Part shown: positions 17,202 to 28,906 of the stretch, one piece after another
Position numbering within the stretch: position 1 is the stretch's first letter
Layout of the letters: each line of letters opens with the position of its first letter
NCBI RefSeq assembly: GCF_003865015.1
Contig: NZ_BHVV01000001.1
Span: 248,001-312,000, forward strand
From: Sulfurisoma sediminicola
GTDB taxonomy: Bacteria; Pseudomonadota; Gammaproteobacteria; Burkholderiales; Rhodocyclaceae
DNA length: 64,000 nucleotides
Direction of reading: 5' to 3'
Notes under the pieces: generated by a model
What the model saw: the letters and a program-made list of their open reading frames with translations, nothing else
Told to the model about the DNA's origin: nothing
The model's database searches: none
Made by a program: the position numbers and the translations under genes

Positions 17202-17340
17202 TCCCCTCTGCCCCGCCGAGCGGAGGGCTGTCGGGCCGGGGATGTCCGGCCGCGTTGTCTGAGCCGAAGGCGAGTTTAGCGGCCGGCCGGACTGACGGCC
17301 CGGAGCGAGGGTAGCCCGCAGGGCCGGGGCAGCGGGGCGC
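17202..17340 (-). repeat. Right inverted copy of the flanking repeat of about 140 bp
   Basis: The segment holds CGCGTTGTCTGAGCCGAAGG, TTTAGCGGCCGGCCGGACTG and CGGAGCGAGGGTAGCCCGCA. Read in reverse complement it parallels 14611-14752. The two copies enclose the cassette array. It occupies part of the 663-bp non-coding stretch 17051-17713, which also holds attC3, a perfect palindrome, a short repeat, the fbp operator and a leader hairpin. Confidence 0.8.
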
Positions 17341-17350
17341 GTTTCTTTGG

Positions 17351-17398
17351 GTACTTTCTTGCCGCGCGGCAAGAAAGTACCTCGCCCGCCGGGGCGAG
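17351..17398. repeat. Perfect 30-bp palindrome followed by a second hairpin
   Basis: GTACTTTCTTGCCGC (17351-17365) is followed with no loop by its exact reverse complement (17366-17380). Directly after it lies CTCGCCC-GCCG-GGGCGAG (17381-17398). A degraded copy of the second hairpin with its right flank lies at 42619-42642 after the ubiH-like gene. This looks like the end of a dispersed repetitive element. Confidence 0.85.
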
Positions 17399-17421
17399 AC
17401 CCGGCAACCGCCAACGCCCAT

Positions 17422-17447
17422 GAAAAGTCGGCGCCGGCGGCACGCCG
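17422..17447 (+). repeat. Dispersed repeat, short form, copy 5' of fbp
   Basis: GAAAAGTCGGCGC is followed by CGGCGG and a variant ACGCCG end. It lies between the palindromic element and the fbp operator. The consensus is shared with copies at 30938, 40198, 55754 and 63730. Confidence 0.7.
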
Positions 17448-17485
17448 GATACCCGCCCGGCATGGTGCACAGCAATAATAGAAGG

Positions 17486-17525
17486 CTTATTCTCACGATA
17501 AGAAAAAGTGAATGGCGCTTATGGT
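17486..17525. promoter_or_regulatory. Putative CbbR2 operator, copy 2 (fbp unit)
   Basis: The site reads CTTAT-N5-CGATAAGAA-N13-CTTATGGT, identical in all fixed positions and both spacers to 8991-9030, although the spacer bases differ. It lies about 190 bp before the fbp start codon. It should place cbbF-cbbP under the same LysR regulator as cbbY-cbbM. This is inferred from sequence only. Confidence 0.7.
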
Positions 17526-17608
17526 CAAGCCCCGCTAAATTCCCTCCGTCGGATCGGGGTTTCCCGATCCACGCTTCTCCACTCCCTCTGGCGTAACAGC
17601 CAGTTTGA

Positions 17609-17646
17609 CCCCGCCCCCCGTGCAACCCCGGGGGCGGGGATTTTCT
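17609..17646 (+). terminator. GC-rich hairpin with T-run in the fbp leader
   Basis: CCCCGCCCCC (17609-17618) pairs with GGGGGCGGGG (17630-17639), followed by ATTTTCTT. It sits between the putative operator and fbp, so it could attenuate the fbp transcript or end a short transcript coming from the repeat region. Confidence 0.6.
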
Positions 17647-17713
17647 TCTGGGCGAGTGCGACGGCGTGGTCTACCGGCAAAAAAACAGAACACGAAAAGG
17701 AAGGACAGCATTC

Positions 17714-18736
<1,023 letters not shown>

Positions 18737-18773
18737 CCGCCGCCAGAATTCTTAAATAGAGGGGAGACAACCC

Positions 18774-19661
18774 ATGTCGATCAAGCATCCCATCATCGCC
18801 GTCACCGGTTCCTCGGGCGCCGGCACCAGCACGGTCAAGAACTCCTTCGACCACATCTTCCGCCGTGAGAAGATCACGCCGGCCGTGATCGAGGGCGACT
18901 CGATGCACAAGTACGACCGCACCGAGATGAAGAAGGTCATCACCGACGCGGAAGCGAAGAACGCCGAGCATCTGCCGACCCACTTCGGCCCCGAGAACAA
19001 CCTGCTGCCGGAACTGGCCGAGATCTTCCGCGCCTATGGCGAGACCGGTCGCGGCAAGCGCCGCTTCTACCTGCACAACGAGCAGGAAGCCGCGCCCTAC
19101 GGCCAGCAGCCCGGCACCTTCACGCCCTGGGAAGAGTTCCCCGAGCACACCGACCTCCTGTTCTACGAGGGCCTGCACGGCGCCTATGTTGGCGACGAGG
19201 CCGACGTGGTCCAGCATGCCGACCTGGCCATCGGCGTGGTGCCGGTGGTCAACCTCGAATGGATCCAGAAGATCCATCGCGACACCGAGGGTCGCGGCTA
19301 CTCGGTCGAGGCCGTGACCCACACCATCCTGCGCCGCATGCACGACTACGTGAATCACATCTGCCCGCAGTTTTCGCGCACCCACATCAACTTCCAGCGC
19401 GTGCCCATCGTCGACACCTCGAACCCGTTCATCTCGCGCGACATCCCGACGCTGGACGAATCGCTGGTGGTGATCCGCTTCCGCGACTACCACGGCATCG
19501 ATTTCCCCTACCTCCTCAACATGATCCACGACTCCTTCATGTCGCGCCCGAACTGCATCGTCGTCCCGGGCGGCAAGATGGGTCTCTCCATGGAGCTGGT
19601 GCTGTCGCCCATCATCCTGGACATGATGGAAAAAAAGTGGAAGCGCAGCTCTAGCAAGTAA
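18774..19661 (+). CDS. cbbP: Phosphoribulokinase
   Basis: The 295-residue enzyme phosphorylates ribulose-5-phosphate to the Rubisco substrate, the second reaction unique to the Calvin cycle. The P-loop GSSGAGTS is at residues 12-19. YEGLHGAYVGDEADVVQHAD and RDTEGRGYS carry family residues. The length matches the proteobacterial class I type. GAGGGGAGACAACCC precedes the ATG. A terminator after it makes fbp-cbbP a two-gene unit separated from tkt. Confidence 0.98.
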   Translation: MSIKHPIIAVTGSSGAGTSTVKNSFDHIFRREKITPAVIEGDSMHKYDRTEMKKVITDAEAKNAEHLPTHFGPENNLLPELAEIFRAYGETGRGKRRFYLHNEQEAAPYGQQPGTFTPWEEFPEHTDLLFYEGLHGAYVGDEADVVQHADLAIGVVPVVNLEWIQKIHRDTEGRGYSVEAVTHTILRRMHDYVNHICPQFSRTHINFQRVPIVDTSNPFISRDIPTLDESLVVIRFRDYHGIDFPYLLNMIHDSFMSRPNCIVVPGGKMGLSMELVLSPIILDMMEKKWKRSSSK

Positions 19662-19682
19662 CCAGGGGCTGCGCTTGACGAC

Positions 19683-19718
19683 CGCGCCCGGCTCGCGCCG
19701 GGCGCGGGCGGTTATTTT
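19683..19718 (+). terminator. Intrinsic terminator after cbbP
   Basis: CGCGCCCGGC (19683-19692), loop TCGC and GCCGGGCGCG (19697-19706) are followed by GGCGGTTATTTT. It separates cbbP from tkt. A second small hairpin, GTCGGGT-TCC-ACCCGAC (19745-19761), lies in the tkt leader. Confidence 0.8.
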
Positions 19719-19781
19719 CATACCACCGAAATTTCGAAGATAATGTCGGGTTCCACCCGACCCCAATTAACGAGGGAAGCA

Positions 19782-22815
<3,034 letters not shown>

Positions 22816-22829
22816 GCAATCGGCAATCC

Positions 22830-22867
22830 AAGCGCTGCCCCTCCGCAACATGGAGCGGGCAGCGCTT
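22830..22867 (+). promoter_or_regulatory. Intercistronic hairpin between gap and pgk
   Basis: AAGCGCTGCCC (22830-22840) pairs perfectly with GGGCAGCGCTT (22857-22867), with an inner CTCC/GGAG pair. No T-run follows, so it is more likely an mRNA processing or stability element than a terminator. Confidence 0.6.
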
Positions 22868-22902
22868 CAGTGGCCGATTTCAACAAATTCAGGAGACAAC
22901 AC

Positions 22903-24087
22903 ATGCCCAAGTTCATCCGCATGACCGACCTCGACCTCAAGGGCAAGCGCGTGTTCATCCGCGCCGACCTCAACGTGCCGGTCAAGGACGGCAAGGTCAC
23001 CTCCGACGCCCGCATCACCGCCTCGATGCCCACCATCGAGCACGCCATGAAGGCCGGCGCCAAGGTCATGGTGACATCCCACCTCGGCCGTCCGACCGAG
23101 GGCGAATGGAGTGCGGAGGTTTCGCTCAAACCTGTCGCCGACGTCATGGCCGCCAAACTGGGCAAGCCGGTGCGCCTGATCAAGGACTGGGTCGATGGCG
23201 GTTTCGATGTCGCCGAGGGCGAAGTCGTGCTGCTGGAAAACTGCCGCGTCAACAAGGGCGAGAAGAAGAACGTCGAGGAAACCGCGCGCAAATACGCCGC
23301 CCTCTGCGACGTCTTCGTCATGGATGCCTTCGGTACCGCGCACCGTGCCGAAGCCTCCACCTACGGCATCGCCCAGTACGCACCGGCCGCCTGCGCCGGC
23401 AAGCTGGTGTCGGAGGAACTGGAAGCGCTGGACAAGGCACTGGCCAACCCGGCACGGCCGATGGTCGCCATCGTCGGCGGCTCCAAGGTCTCCACCAAGC
23501 TGACCGTGCTGGAAGCGCTGTCCGAGAAATGCGAACAGCTGGTGGTCGGCGGCGGCATCGCCAACACCTTCCTCGCGGCATCCGGCAAGCCCATCGGCAA
23601 GTCGCTGTGCGAGGCCGACCTTATCCCGACCGCCCAGGCGCTGATGAAGAAGATGACGGCGCGCGGCGCCACCATCCCCATCGCCGTCGACGTGGTCTGC
23701 GGCAAGAAATTCGACGCCGCCGAGCCGGCCGTGAGCAAGGATGCCGGCGCCGTCAGTGATGACGACATGATCTTCGACATCGGCCCGAAATCGGCCCAGG
23801 AACTCGTCGACATCATCATGAAAGCCGGCACCGTGGTGTGGAACGGGCCGGTCGGCGTGTTCGAGTTCGACCAGTTCGGCGAGGGCACCAAGGCCATCGC
23901 CATGGCCATCGCCAACACCAAGGCCTTTACCCTGGCCGGCGGTGGCGACACCATCGCCGCCATCCAGAAGTACGACATCTTCGACAAGGTGTCCTACATC
24001 TCCACCGCCGGCGGCGCCTTCCTCGAGTATCTCGAAGGCAAGGTGCTGCCCGCTGTCGCCATGCTCGAACAGCGCGCCAAGGGCTGA
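22903..24087 (+). CDS. pgk: Phosphoglycerate kinase
   Basis: The 394-residue monomeric kinase makes 1,3-bisphosphoglycerate from 3-phosphoglycerate and ATP in the CO2-fixing direction. [16 protein letters not shown] at the N terminus, [12 protein letters not shown] and the C-terminal [12 protein letters not shown] signature are present. The start at 22903 follows AGGAGACAACAC; the same frame is open from 22870 without family residues. It lies in the tkt-gap-pgk-pyk-fba cluster. Confidence 0.98.
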   Translation: MPKFIRMTDLDLKGKRVFIRADLNVPVKDGKVTSDARITASMPTIEHAMKAGAKVMVTSHLGRPTEGEWSAEVSLKPVADVMAAKLGKPVRLIKDWVDGGFDVAEGEVVLLENCRVNKGEKKNVEETARKYAALCDVFVMDAFGTAHRAEASTYGIAQYAPAACAGKLVSEELEALDKALANPARPMVAIVGGSKVSTKLTVLEALSEKCEQLVVGGGIANTFLAASGKPIGKSLCEADLIPTAQALMKKMTARGATIPIAVDVVCGKKFDAAEPAVSKDAGAVSDDDMIFDIGPKSAQELVDIIMKAGTVVWNGPVGVFEFDQFGEGTKAIAMAIANTKAFTLAGGGDTIAAIQKYDIFDKVSYISTAGGAFLEYLEGKVLPAVAMLEQRAKG

Positions 24088-24137
24088 ACTCTCTCTTCGG
24101 GCCGCTCTGCAAAGGGCGGCCCGATTCACTCGTGAAA

Positions 24138-25583
24138 ATGTCCACTCGAAAACGCACCACCAAGATTGTCGCAACGCTGGGGCCCGCATCGAGCAGCCCC
24201 GAAGTGCTGACGCGTCTCGTCGAAGCCGGCATCGACGTCGTCAGGTTGAATTTTTCCCACGGCACGGCCGCCGACCACAAGGGCCGCGTCGACACGCTGC
24301 GCAACCTCATCGAGCACAGCGGCCGCACCGTCGGCATCATGGCCGACCTGCAGGGCCCGAAAATCCGCATCGGCAAGTTCGCCGGCAGCAAGGTGCTGCT
24401 GAAGAACGGCCAGCCCTTCGTCCTCGACGCCGAATGCGAGCTGGGCACGACCGACTGCGTCGGCCTCGACTATCCGGAACTGGTCGATGACGTACACCCC
24501 GGCGACGTGCTGCTGCTCGACGACGGCCGCATCGTCATGGACGTCGATCAAATCGACGGCACGCAGATCCGCTGCATCGTGCGCCAGGGAGGAGAACTCT
24601 CCAACAACAAGGGCATCAACCGCCAGGGTGGTGGCCTCTCCGCGCCCGCGCTGACGCCAAAGGACATGGAGGACATCCATACCGCGGCCAGCCTCGGCAT
24701 CGACTACGTCGCGGTGTCGTTTCCCAAGTCCGGCGACGACATGCGCCTGGCGCGCGCGCTGCTGCTGGCGGCCGGCTCCAGCGCCCTGCTGGTGGCGAAG
24801 ATCGAGCGCGTCGAAGCCGTCGACAATCTCGAGCACATCCTCGACGCCACCGACGGCGTCATGGTGGCGCGCGGCGACCTCGCCGTCGAAGTCGGCGACG
24901 CCGCCGTGCCGGCGCTGCAGAAGAAGATCATCCGCATGGCGCGCGAACACAACAAGTTCGTCATCACCGCCACCCAGATGATGGAATCGATGATCCACAG
25001 CCCGGTGCCCACGCGCGCCGAGGTGTCCGACGTCGCCAACGCCGTGCTCGACGGCACCGATGCGGTGATGCTCTCGGCGGAGACCGCCGCCGGCGAATAC
25101 CCGGTCGAGACCGTCACGGCCATGGCGCGCATCTGCCGCGAGGCGGAGAAGTCGGCCGACACGGCGCTGGATACGCAGTTTCTCAACCGCGTGTTCACCC
25201 GCATCGACCAGTCGATCGCCATGGCCGCGCTGTTCGCCGCCCACCATCTCAAGGTCAAGGCCATTGCCGCGCTGACCGAGTCCGGCTCCACGGCCCTGTG
25301 GATGTCGCGCCTCAACGCCGGCGTGCCGATCTATGCCCTGACGCAGGATGTCGCCACGCGCTACAAGGTCAGCGTCTTCAAGGGCGTGTTCCCGGTGATG
25401 ATGACCCAGAGCGGACACGACCGCGACCAAGTGCTGCGCGACGCGGAAGACGCCATGATCGCCTCGGGCGCCGTCGAACCCGGCGACCTGATCGTCCTCA
25501 CCATCGGCGAGCCCATCGGCAAGCCCGGCGGCACCAACACCCTCAAGATCATCAAGGTCGGCGAGCACCGACCGGCTCACTAA
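24138..25583 (+). CDS. pyk: Pyruvate kinase
   Basis: The 481-residue enzyme converts phosphoenolpyruvate and ADP to pyruvate and ATP. TKIVATLGPASSSPEVL, the LVAKIERVEAVDNLE lysine segment and MVARGDLAVEVG are diagnostic. It is placed within the Calvin-cycle gene cluster between pgk and fba, so it links fixed carbon to pyruvate. The ATG at 24138 is preceded six bases earlier by an in-frame GTG. A small hairpin GGGCCGC/GCGGCCC (24099-24122) lies in the pgk-pyk gap. Confidence 0.97.
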   Translation: MSTRKRTTKIVATLGPASSSPEVLTRLVEAGIDVVRLNFSHGTAADHKGRVDTLRNLIEHSGRTVGIMADLQGPKIRIGKFAGSKVLLKNGQPFVLDAECELGTTDCVGLDYPELVDDVHPGDVLLLDDGRIVMDVDQIDGTQIRCIVRQGGELSNNKGINRQGGGLSAPALTPKDMEDIHTAASLGIDYVAVSFPKSGDDMRLARALLLAAGSSALLVAKIERVEAVDNLEHILDATDGVMVARGDLAVEVGDAAVPALQKKIIRMAREHNKFVITATQMMESMIHSPVPTRAEVSDVANAVLDGTDAVMLSAETAAGEYPVETVTAMARICREAEKSADTALDTQFLNRVFTRIDQSIAMAALFAAHHLKVKAIAALTESGSTALWMSRLNAGVPIYALTQDVATRYKVSVFKGVFPVMMTQSGHDRDQVLRDAEDAMIASGAVEPGDLIVLTIGEPIGKPGGTNTLKIIKVGEHRPAH

Positions 25584-25607
25584 ACCACACTACCCAAGGA
25601 GAACTCA

Positions 25608-26672
25608 ATGGCACTCGTATCCATGCGCCAACTGCTGGACCACGCCGCTGAACACGGCTATGGCCTGCCCGCCTTCAACGTGAACAACCTGGAGCAGATC
25701 CAGGCCATCATGGAAGCCGCCGAGGAAACCAACAGCCCGGTGATCATGCAGGGCTCCGCCGGCGCCCGCAAGTATGCCGGCGAGGCCTACCTGCGCCACC
25801 TCATCGAGGCCGCCATCGAGACCCATCCCGACGTGCCGATCGTCATGCACCAGGACCACGGCGCCAGCCCGGCCATCTGCATCCAGTCGATGCGTTCCGG
25901 CTTCTCCAGCGTGATGATGGACGGCTCGCTGATGGAAGACGCCAAGACGCCGTCGTCCTTCAAGTACAACGTCGATACCACCAAGCATGTCGTCGATATC
26001 GCCCACGCCATCGGCGTCTCCGTCGAGGGTGAACTGGGCTGCCTCGGCTCGCTCGAGTCCGGCATGGGCGAGAAAGAAGACGGCCACGGCGCCGAAGGCG
26101 TGCTGTCGCACGACCAGCTGCTGACCGACGCCAACGAGGCCGCCGAGTTCGTCAAGGCGACGCAGGTAGACGCGCTGGCCATCGCCATCGGCACCAGCCA
26201 CGGCGCCTACAAGTTCACACGCCCGCCCACGGGCGCGGTGCTGCGCATCGACCGCATCAAGGAAATCCACGCCCGCATCCCCAACACCCACCTGGTGATG
26301 CACGGCTCCTCCAGCGTGCCGCAGGAGTGGCTGAAGATCATCAACGAGAACGGCGGCGAGATGGGCTCGACCTACGGCGTGCCGGTCGAGGAAATCGTCG
26401 AGGGCATCAAGAACGGCGTGCGCAAGGTCAACATCGACACCGACCTGCGCATGGCCTCCACCGGCGCCATCCGTCAGTTCCTCAACAAGGATCGCAAGAA
26501 CTTCGATCCGCGCAAGTACCTGATCGAAGCCCGGAAGGCGATGAAGGAAATCTGCAAGGCCCGCTACGAAGCCTTCGGCTGCGCCGGCCAGGCCAGCAAG
26601 ATCAAGCCGATCAGCCTCGAGGCCATGTCCATCCGCTACAAGAAGGGCGAGCTCAACGCGATCGTCAAGTAA
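25608..26672 (+). CDS. fba: Class II fructose-bisphosphate aldolase
   Basis: The 354-residue zinc-dependent aldolase has zinc-ligand segments MHQDHGAS and [12 protein letters not shown] and the [13 protein letters not shown] strand. In the Calvin cycle it condenses triose phosphates to fructose- and sedoheptulose-bisphosphates. It is of the long class II (cbbA-like) type with [26 protein letters not shown] precedes the ATG. It ends the CBB cluster and is followed by a strong terminator. Confidence 0.98.
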   Translation: MALVSMRQLLDHAAEHGYGLPAFNVNNLEQIQAIMEAAEETNSPVIMQGSAGARKYAGEAYLRHLIEAAIETHPDVPIVMHQDHGASPAICIQSMRSGFSSVMMDGSLMEDAKTPSSFKYNVDTTKHVVDIAHAIGVSVEGELGCLGSLESGMGEKEDGHGAEGVLSHDQLLTDANEAAEFVKATQVDALAIAIGTSHGAYKFTRPPTGAVLRIDRIKEIHARIPNTHLVMHGSSSVPQEWLKIINENGGEMGSTYGVPVEEIVEGIKNGVRKVNIDTDLRMASTGAIRQFLNKDRKNFDPRKYLIEARKAMKEICKARYEAFGCAGQASKIKPISLEAMSIRYKKGELNAIVK

Positions 26673-26694
26673 GCGCCGTTTTGCGGTAAATTGA

Positions 26695-26726
26695 GGGGCT
26701 GCCGGGATTACCCGGCAGCCCCTTTT
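26695..26726 (+). terminator. Intrinsic terminator after fba
   Basis: GGGGCTGCCGGG (26695-26706), loop ATTA and CCCGGCAGCCCC (26711-26722) are followed by TTTT. It closes the CBB gene cluster. Confidence 0.93.
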
Positions 26727-26736
26727 CCTGTGCGCC

Positions 26737-27186
26737 ATGGACGTTCAATCCCATACCTTCGACCGCCTGCGCCGCTTCTTCAGCGGCGGCCTCGACATTG
26801 TCGAATACCTCGGCCTGCTGGTCATCGGCATCGCCACAACCATCGCGATGTACCACGAAGTCGTCGTCATGCTCGCGGCACAGCGCGTGCAACTCGCCGA
26901 CCTGCTGTTGATGTTCCTCTACCTCGAGGTGCTGGCGATGATCGGCCAGTACTTCAAATCGGGTCAGCTGCCGGTGCGCTTCCCCATGTACATCGCCATG
27001 GTGGCGCTGGCCCGCTACCTGATCCTCGACATCAAGGACATGAACGAATGGCGCATGCTCGCCGTGGCCGCCGCCATCTTCCTGCTGACGCTGGGCGTGC
27101 TCGTCATCCGATACGGTCATGTGCGCTTCCCCTATCGCGAAGACACCGACGCAAGCCCCACCGAAAAACCCTTTGTCCGCGAGTAG
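26737..27186 (+). CDS. psiE: PsiE-family membrane protein
   Basis: The 149-residue protein has four hydrophobic segments and the PsiE signature LLLMFLYLEVLAMI followed by LPVRFPMYIAMVALARYLI. PsiE proteins are inner-membrane proteins induced by phosphate starvation in Escherichia coli; the molecular role is unknown. It starts 10 bp after the fba terminator. purC follows after 6 bp, so the two may be cotranscribed. Confidence 0.9.
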   Translation: MDVQSHTFDRLRRFFSGGLDIVEYLGLLVIGIATTIAMYHEVVVMLAAQRVQLADLLLMFLYLEVLAMIGQYFKSGQLPVRFPMYIAMVALARYLILDIKDMNEWRMLAVAAAIFLLTLGVLVIRYGHVRFPYREDTDASPTEKPFVRE

Positions 27187-27192
27187 CCCCCA

Positions 27193-28074
27193 ATGACCTC
27201 ACCGCTCTTCGAATCCAGCATCACCAGCCTGCCGCTACTCAACCGCGGCAAGGTGCGCGACATCTACGGCATCGACAATGACAAGATGCTGATCATCACC
27301 AGCGACCGCCTGTCGGCCTTCGACGTGATCCTGCCCGATCCGATTCCCGGCAAGGGCGAGGTGCTGACGGCGATGGCGAACTTCTGGTTCGGCAAGCTCA
27401 GCCACATCATCCCCAACCAGCTCACCGGCGTCGATCCCGAGACGGTTGTCGCCGCGAACGAGCGCGAGCAGGTGCGCGGCCGCGCCATCGTCGTCAAGAA
27501 GCTCAAGCCGCTGCCGATCGAGGCGGTTGTACGCGGCTACCTGATCGGATCCGGCTGGAAGGACTACAAGGCCACGGGCAAGGTCTGCGGCATCCCGCTG
27601 CCCGCCGGTCTGCAAATGGCGCAGCAGCTGCCGCAGCCGCTGTTCACGCCCTCGACCAAGGCCGAACTCGGCGACCACGACGAGAACATCGACTACGCCA
27701 CCGTCGAGAAGACCGTCGGCGCCGCGCTGGCGGCCCAGGTGCGCGACGCGGCGCTGCGCCTCTACAGCGAAGCCGCCGCCTACGCCCTGACGCGCGGCAT
27801 CATCATCGCCGACACCAAGTTCGAATTCGGCCTCGATGCGGCCGGCACGCTGCACCTGATCGACGAGGTGCTGACGCCCGATTCCTCGCGCTTCTGGCCG
27901 GCCGACACCTACGCGGTCGGCACCAGCCCGCCGAGCTTCGACAAGCAGTTCGTGCGCGACTACCTCGAGACGCTGGACTGGAACAAGCAGGCGCCCGGGC
28001 CGAAGCTCCCTCAGGATATCCTTGAGAAGACGGCGGCAAAATACCGCGAGGCGCTGGCGCGCCTGGCCGGTTGA
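27193..28074 (+). CDS. purC: Phosphoribosylaminoimidazole-succinocarboxamide synthase
   Basis: The 293-residue SAICAR synthetase ligates aspartate to CAIR in purine biosynthesis. [39 protein letters not shown] and DTKFEFG with [13 protein letters not shown] are diagnostic. It is of the longer type seen in many proteobacteria. It overlaps no neighbour; the next gene starts 4 bp after its stop. Confidence 0.97.
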   Translation: MTSPLFESSITSLPLLNRGKVRDIYGIDNDKMLIITSDRLSAFDVILPDPIPGKGEVLTAMANFWFGKLSHIIPNQLTGVDPETVVAANEREQVRGRAIVVKKLKPLPIEAVVRGYLIGSGWKDYKATGKVCGIPLPAGLQMAQQLPQPLFTPSTKAELGDHDENIDYATVEKTVGAALAAQVRDAALRLYSEAAAYALTRGIIIADTKFEFGLDAAGTLHLIDEVLTPDSSRFWPADTYAVGTSPPSFDKQFVRDYLETLDWNKQAPGPKLPQDILEKTAAKYREALARLAG

Positions 28075-28078
28075 GGCG

Positions 28079-28828
28079 ATGGGCGAGGCGACACCGGGCA
28101 TCCGCTCCATCGGGCTGCTGCAGCCATTCGCCTGGCTCGCCCGCGGCCTGCGCGACATCGCCCACAATCCCGGCGCCAGCCTGTTCTACGGCGCCGCGAT
28201 GGCTGCAGCCGGCGCCGTGATCCTGCTCGCGGTGGCGCAAATGCCCTACCTGTTCACGGCGGCGATCAGCGGCTTCCTGCTTGTCGGGCCGATGCTTGCC
28301 ACCGGCCTCTACGATCTGTCGCGCCGCCGTGAAAAGGGGGAGCCGGCGCGTCTCGTCGACTCGATGCTGGCCTGGCGCGAGAACCCGTCGGGACTGGTCG
28401 GCTTCGGCCTGTTCTCGCTGCTGGCCGGCACGGCCTGGCAAGTCCTTTCGCTGGTGATCGTCGCCATGCTCTACAAGGGCAGCGCCATGCAGCCGCTCGC
28501 TCTGGTGGTGGAGATCCTGCGCGACCCCCAATACACCGGATTGTTCCTCGCCTACCTCGGCATCGGCGGCGTCCTCGCCGCCTTCGTCTTCGCCCTCAGC
28601 GTGGTCTCGGTACCGATGCTGCTCGACCGCAAGTGCGACCTGCTGCAGGCGATGCAAGCGAGCATCGCTGCCGTCGCCGAGAATCCCCTGCCGCTGGCGC
28701 TGTGGGCGACGCTGATCATGATTCTGACTGCCGCGGGCTTCGCCACCGGCTTGCTCGGATTCATCGTCGTGATGCCGCTGCTCGGACATGCCAGCTGGCA
28801 TGCCTACCGCGACCTGCTCGCGCCCTGA
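28079..28828 (+). CDS. DUF2189-family integral membrane protein
   Basis: The 249-residue membrane protein has about five to six hydrophobic segments and the family opening LARGLRDIAHNPGASLFYGA. Its conserved core is GPMLATGLYDLSRRREKGEP. It corresponds to predicted integral membrane proteins of the DUF2189 type with unknown function. The ATG at 28079 lies 4 bp after purC; a longer frame overlaps purC and is rejected. Confidence 0.85.
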   Translation: MGEATPGIRSIGLLQPFAWLARGLRDIAHNPGASLFYGAAMAAAGAVILLAVAQMPYLFTAAISGFLLVGPMLATGLYDLSRRREKGEPARLVDSMLAWRENPSGLVGFGLFSLLAGTAWQVLSLVIVAMLYKGSAMQPLALVVEILRDPQYTGLFLAYLGIGGVLAAFVFALSVVSVPMLLDRKCDLLQAMQASIAAVAENPLPLALWATLIMILTAAGFATGLLGFIVVMPLLGHASWHAYRDLLAP

Positions 28829-28906
28829 ACAACGCCACCGGTTCCGGCGCTTGACGGCGCCCGCATCGCCCCCAAGTAACTGCTGTCTCCTTCAGCTGGT
28901 CCCGTC

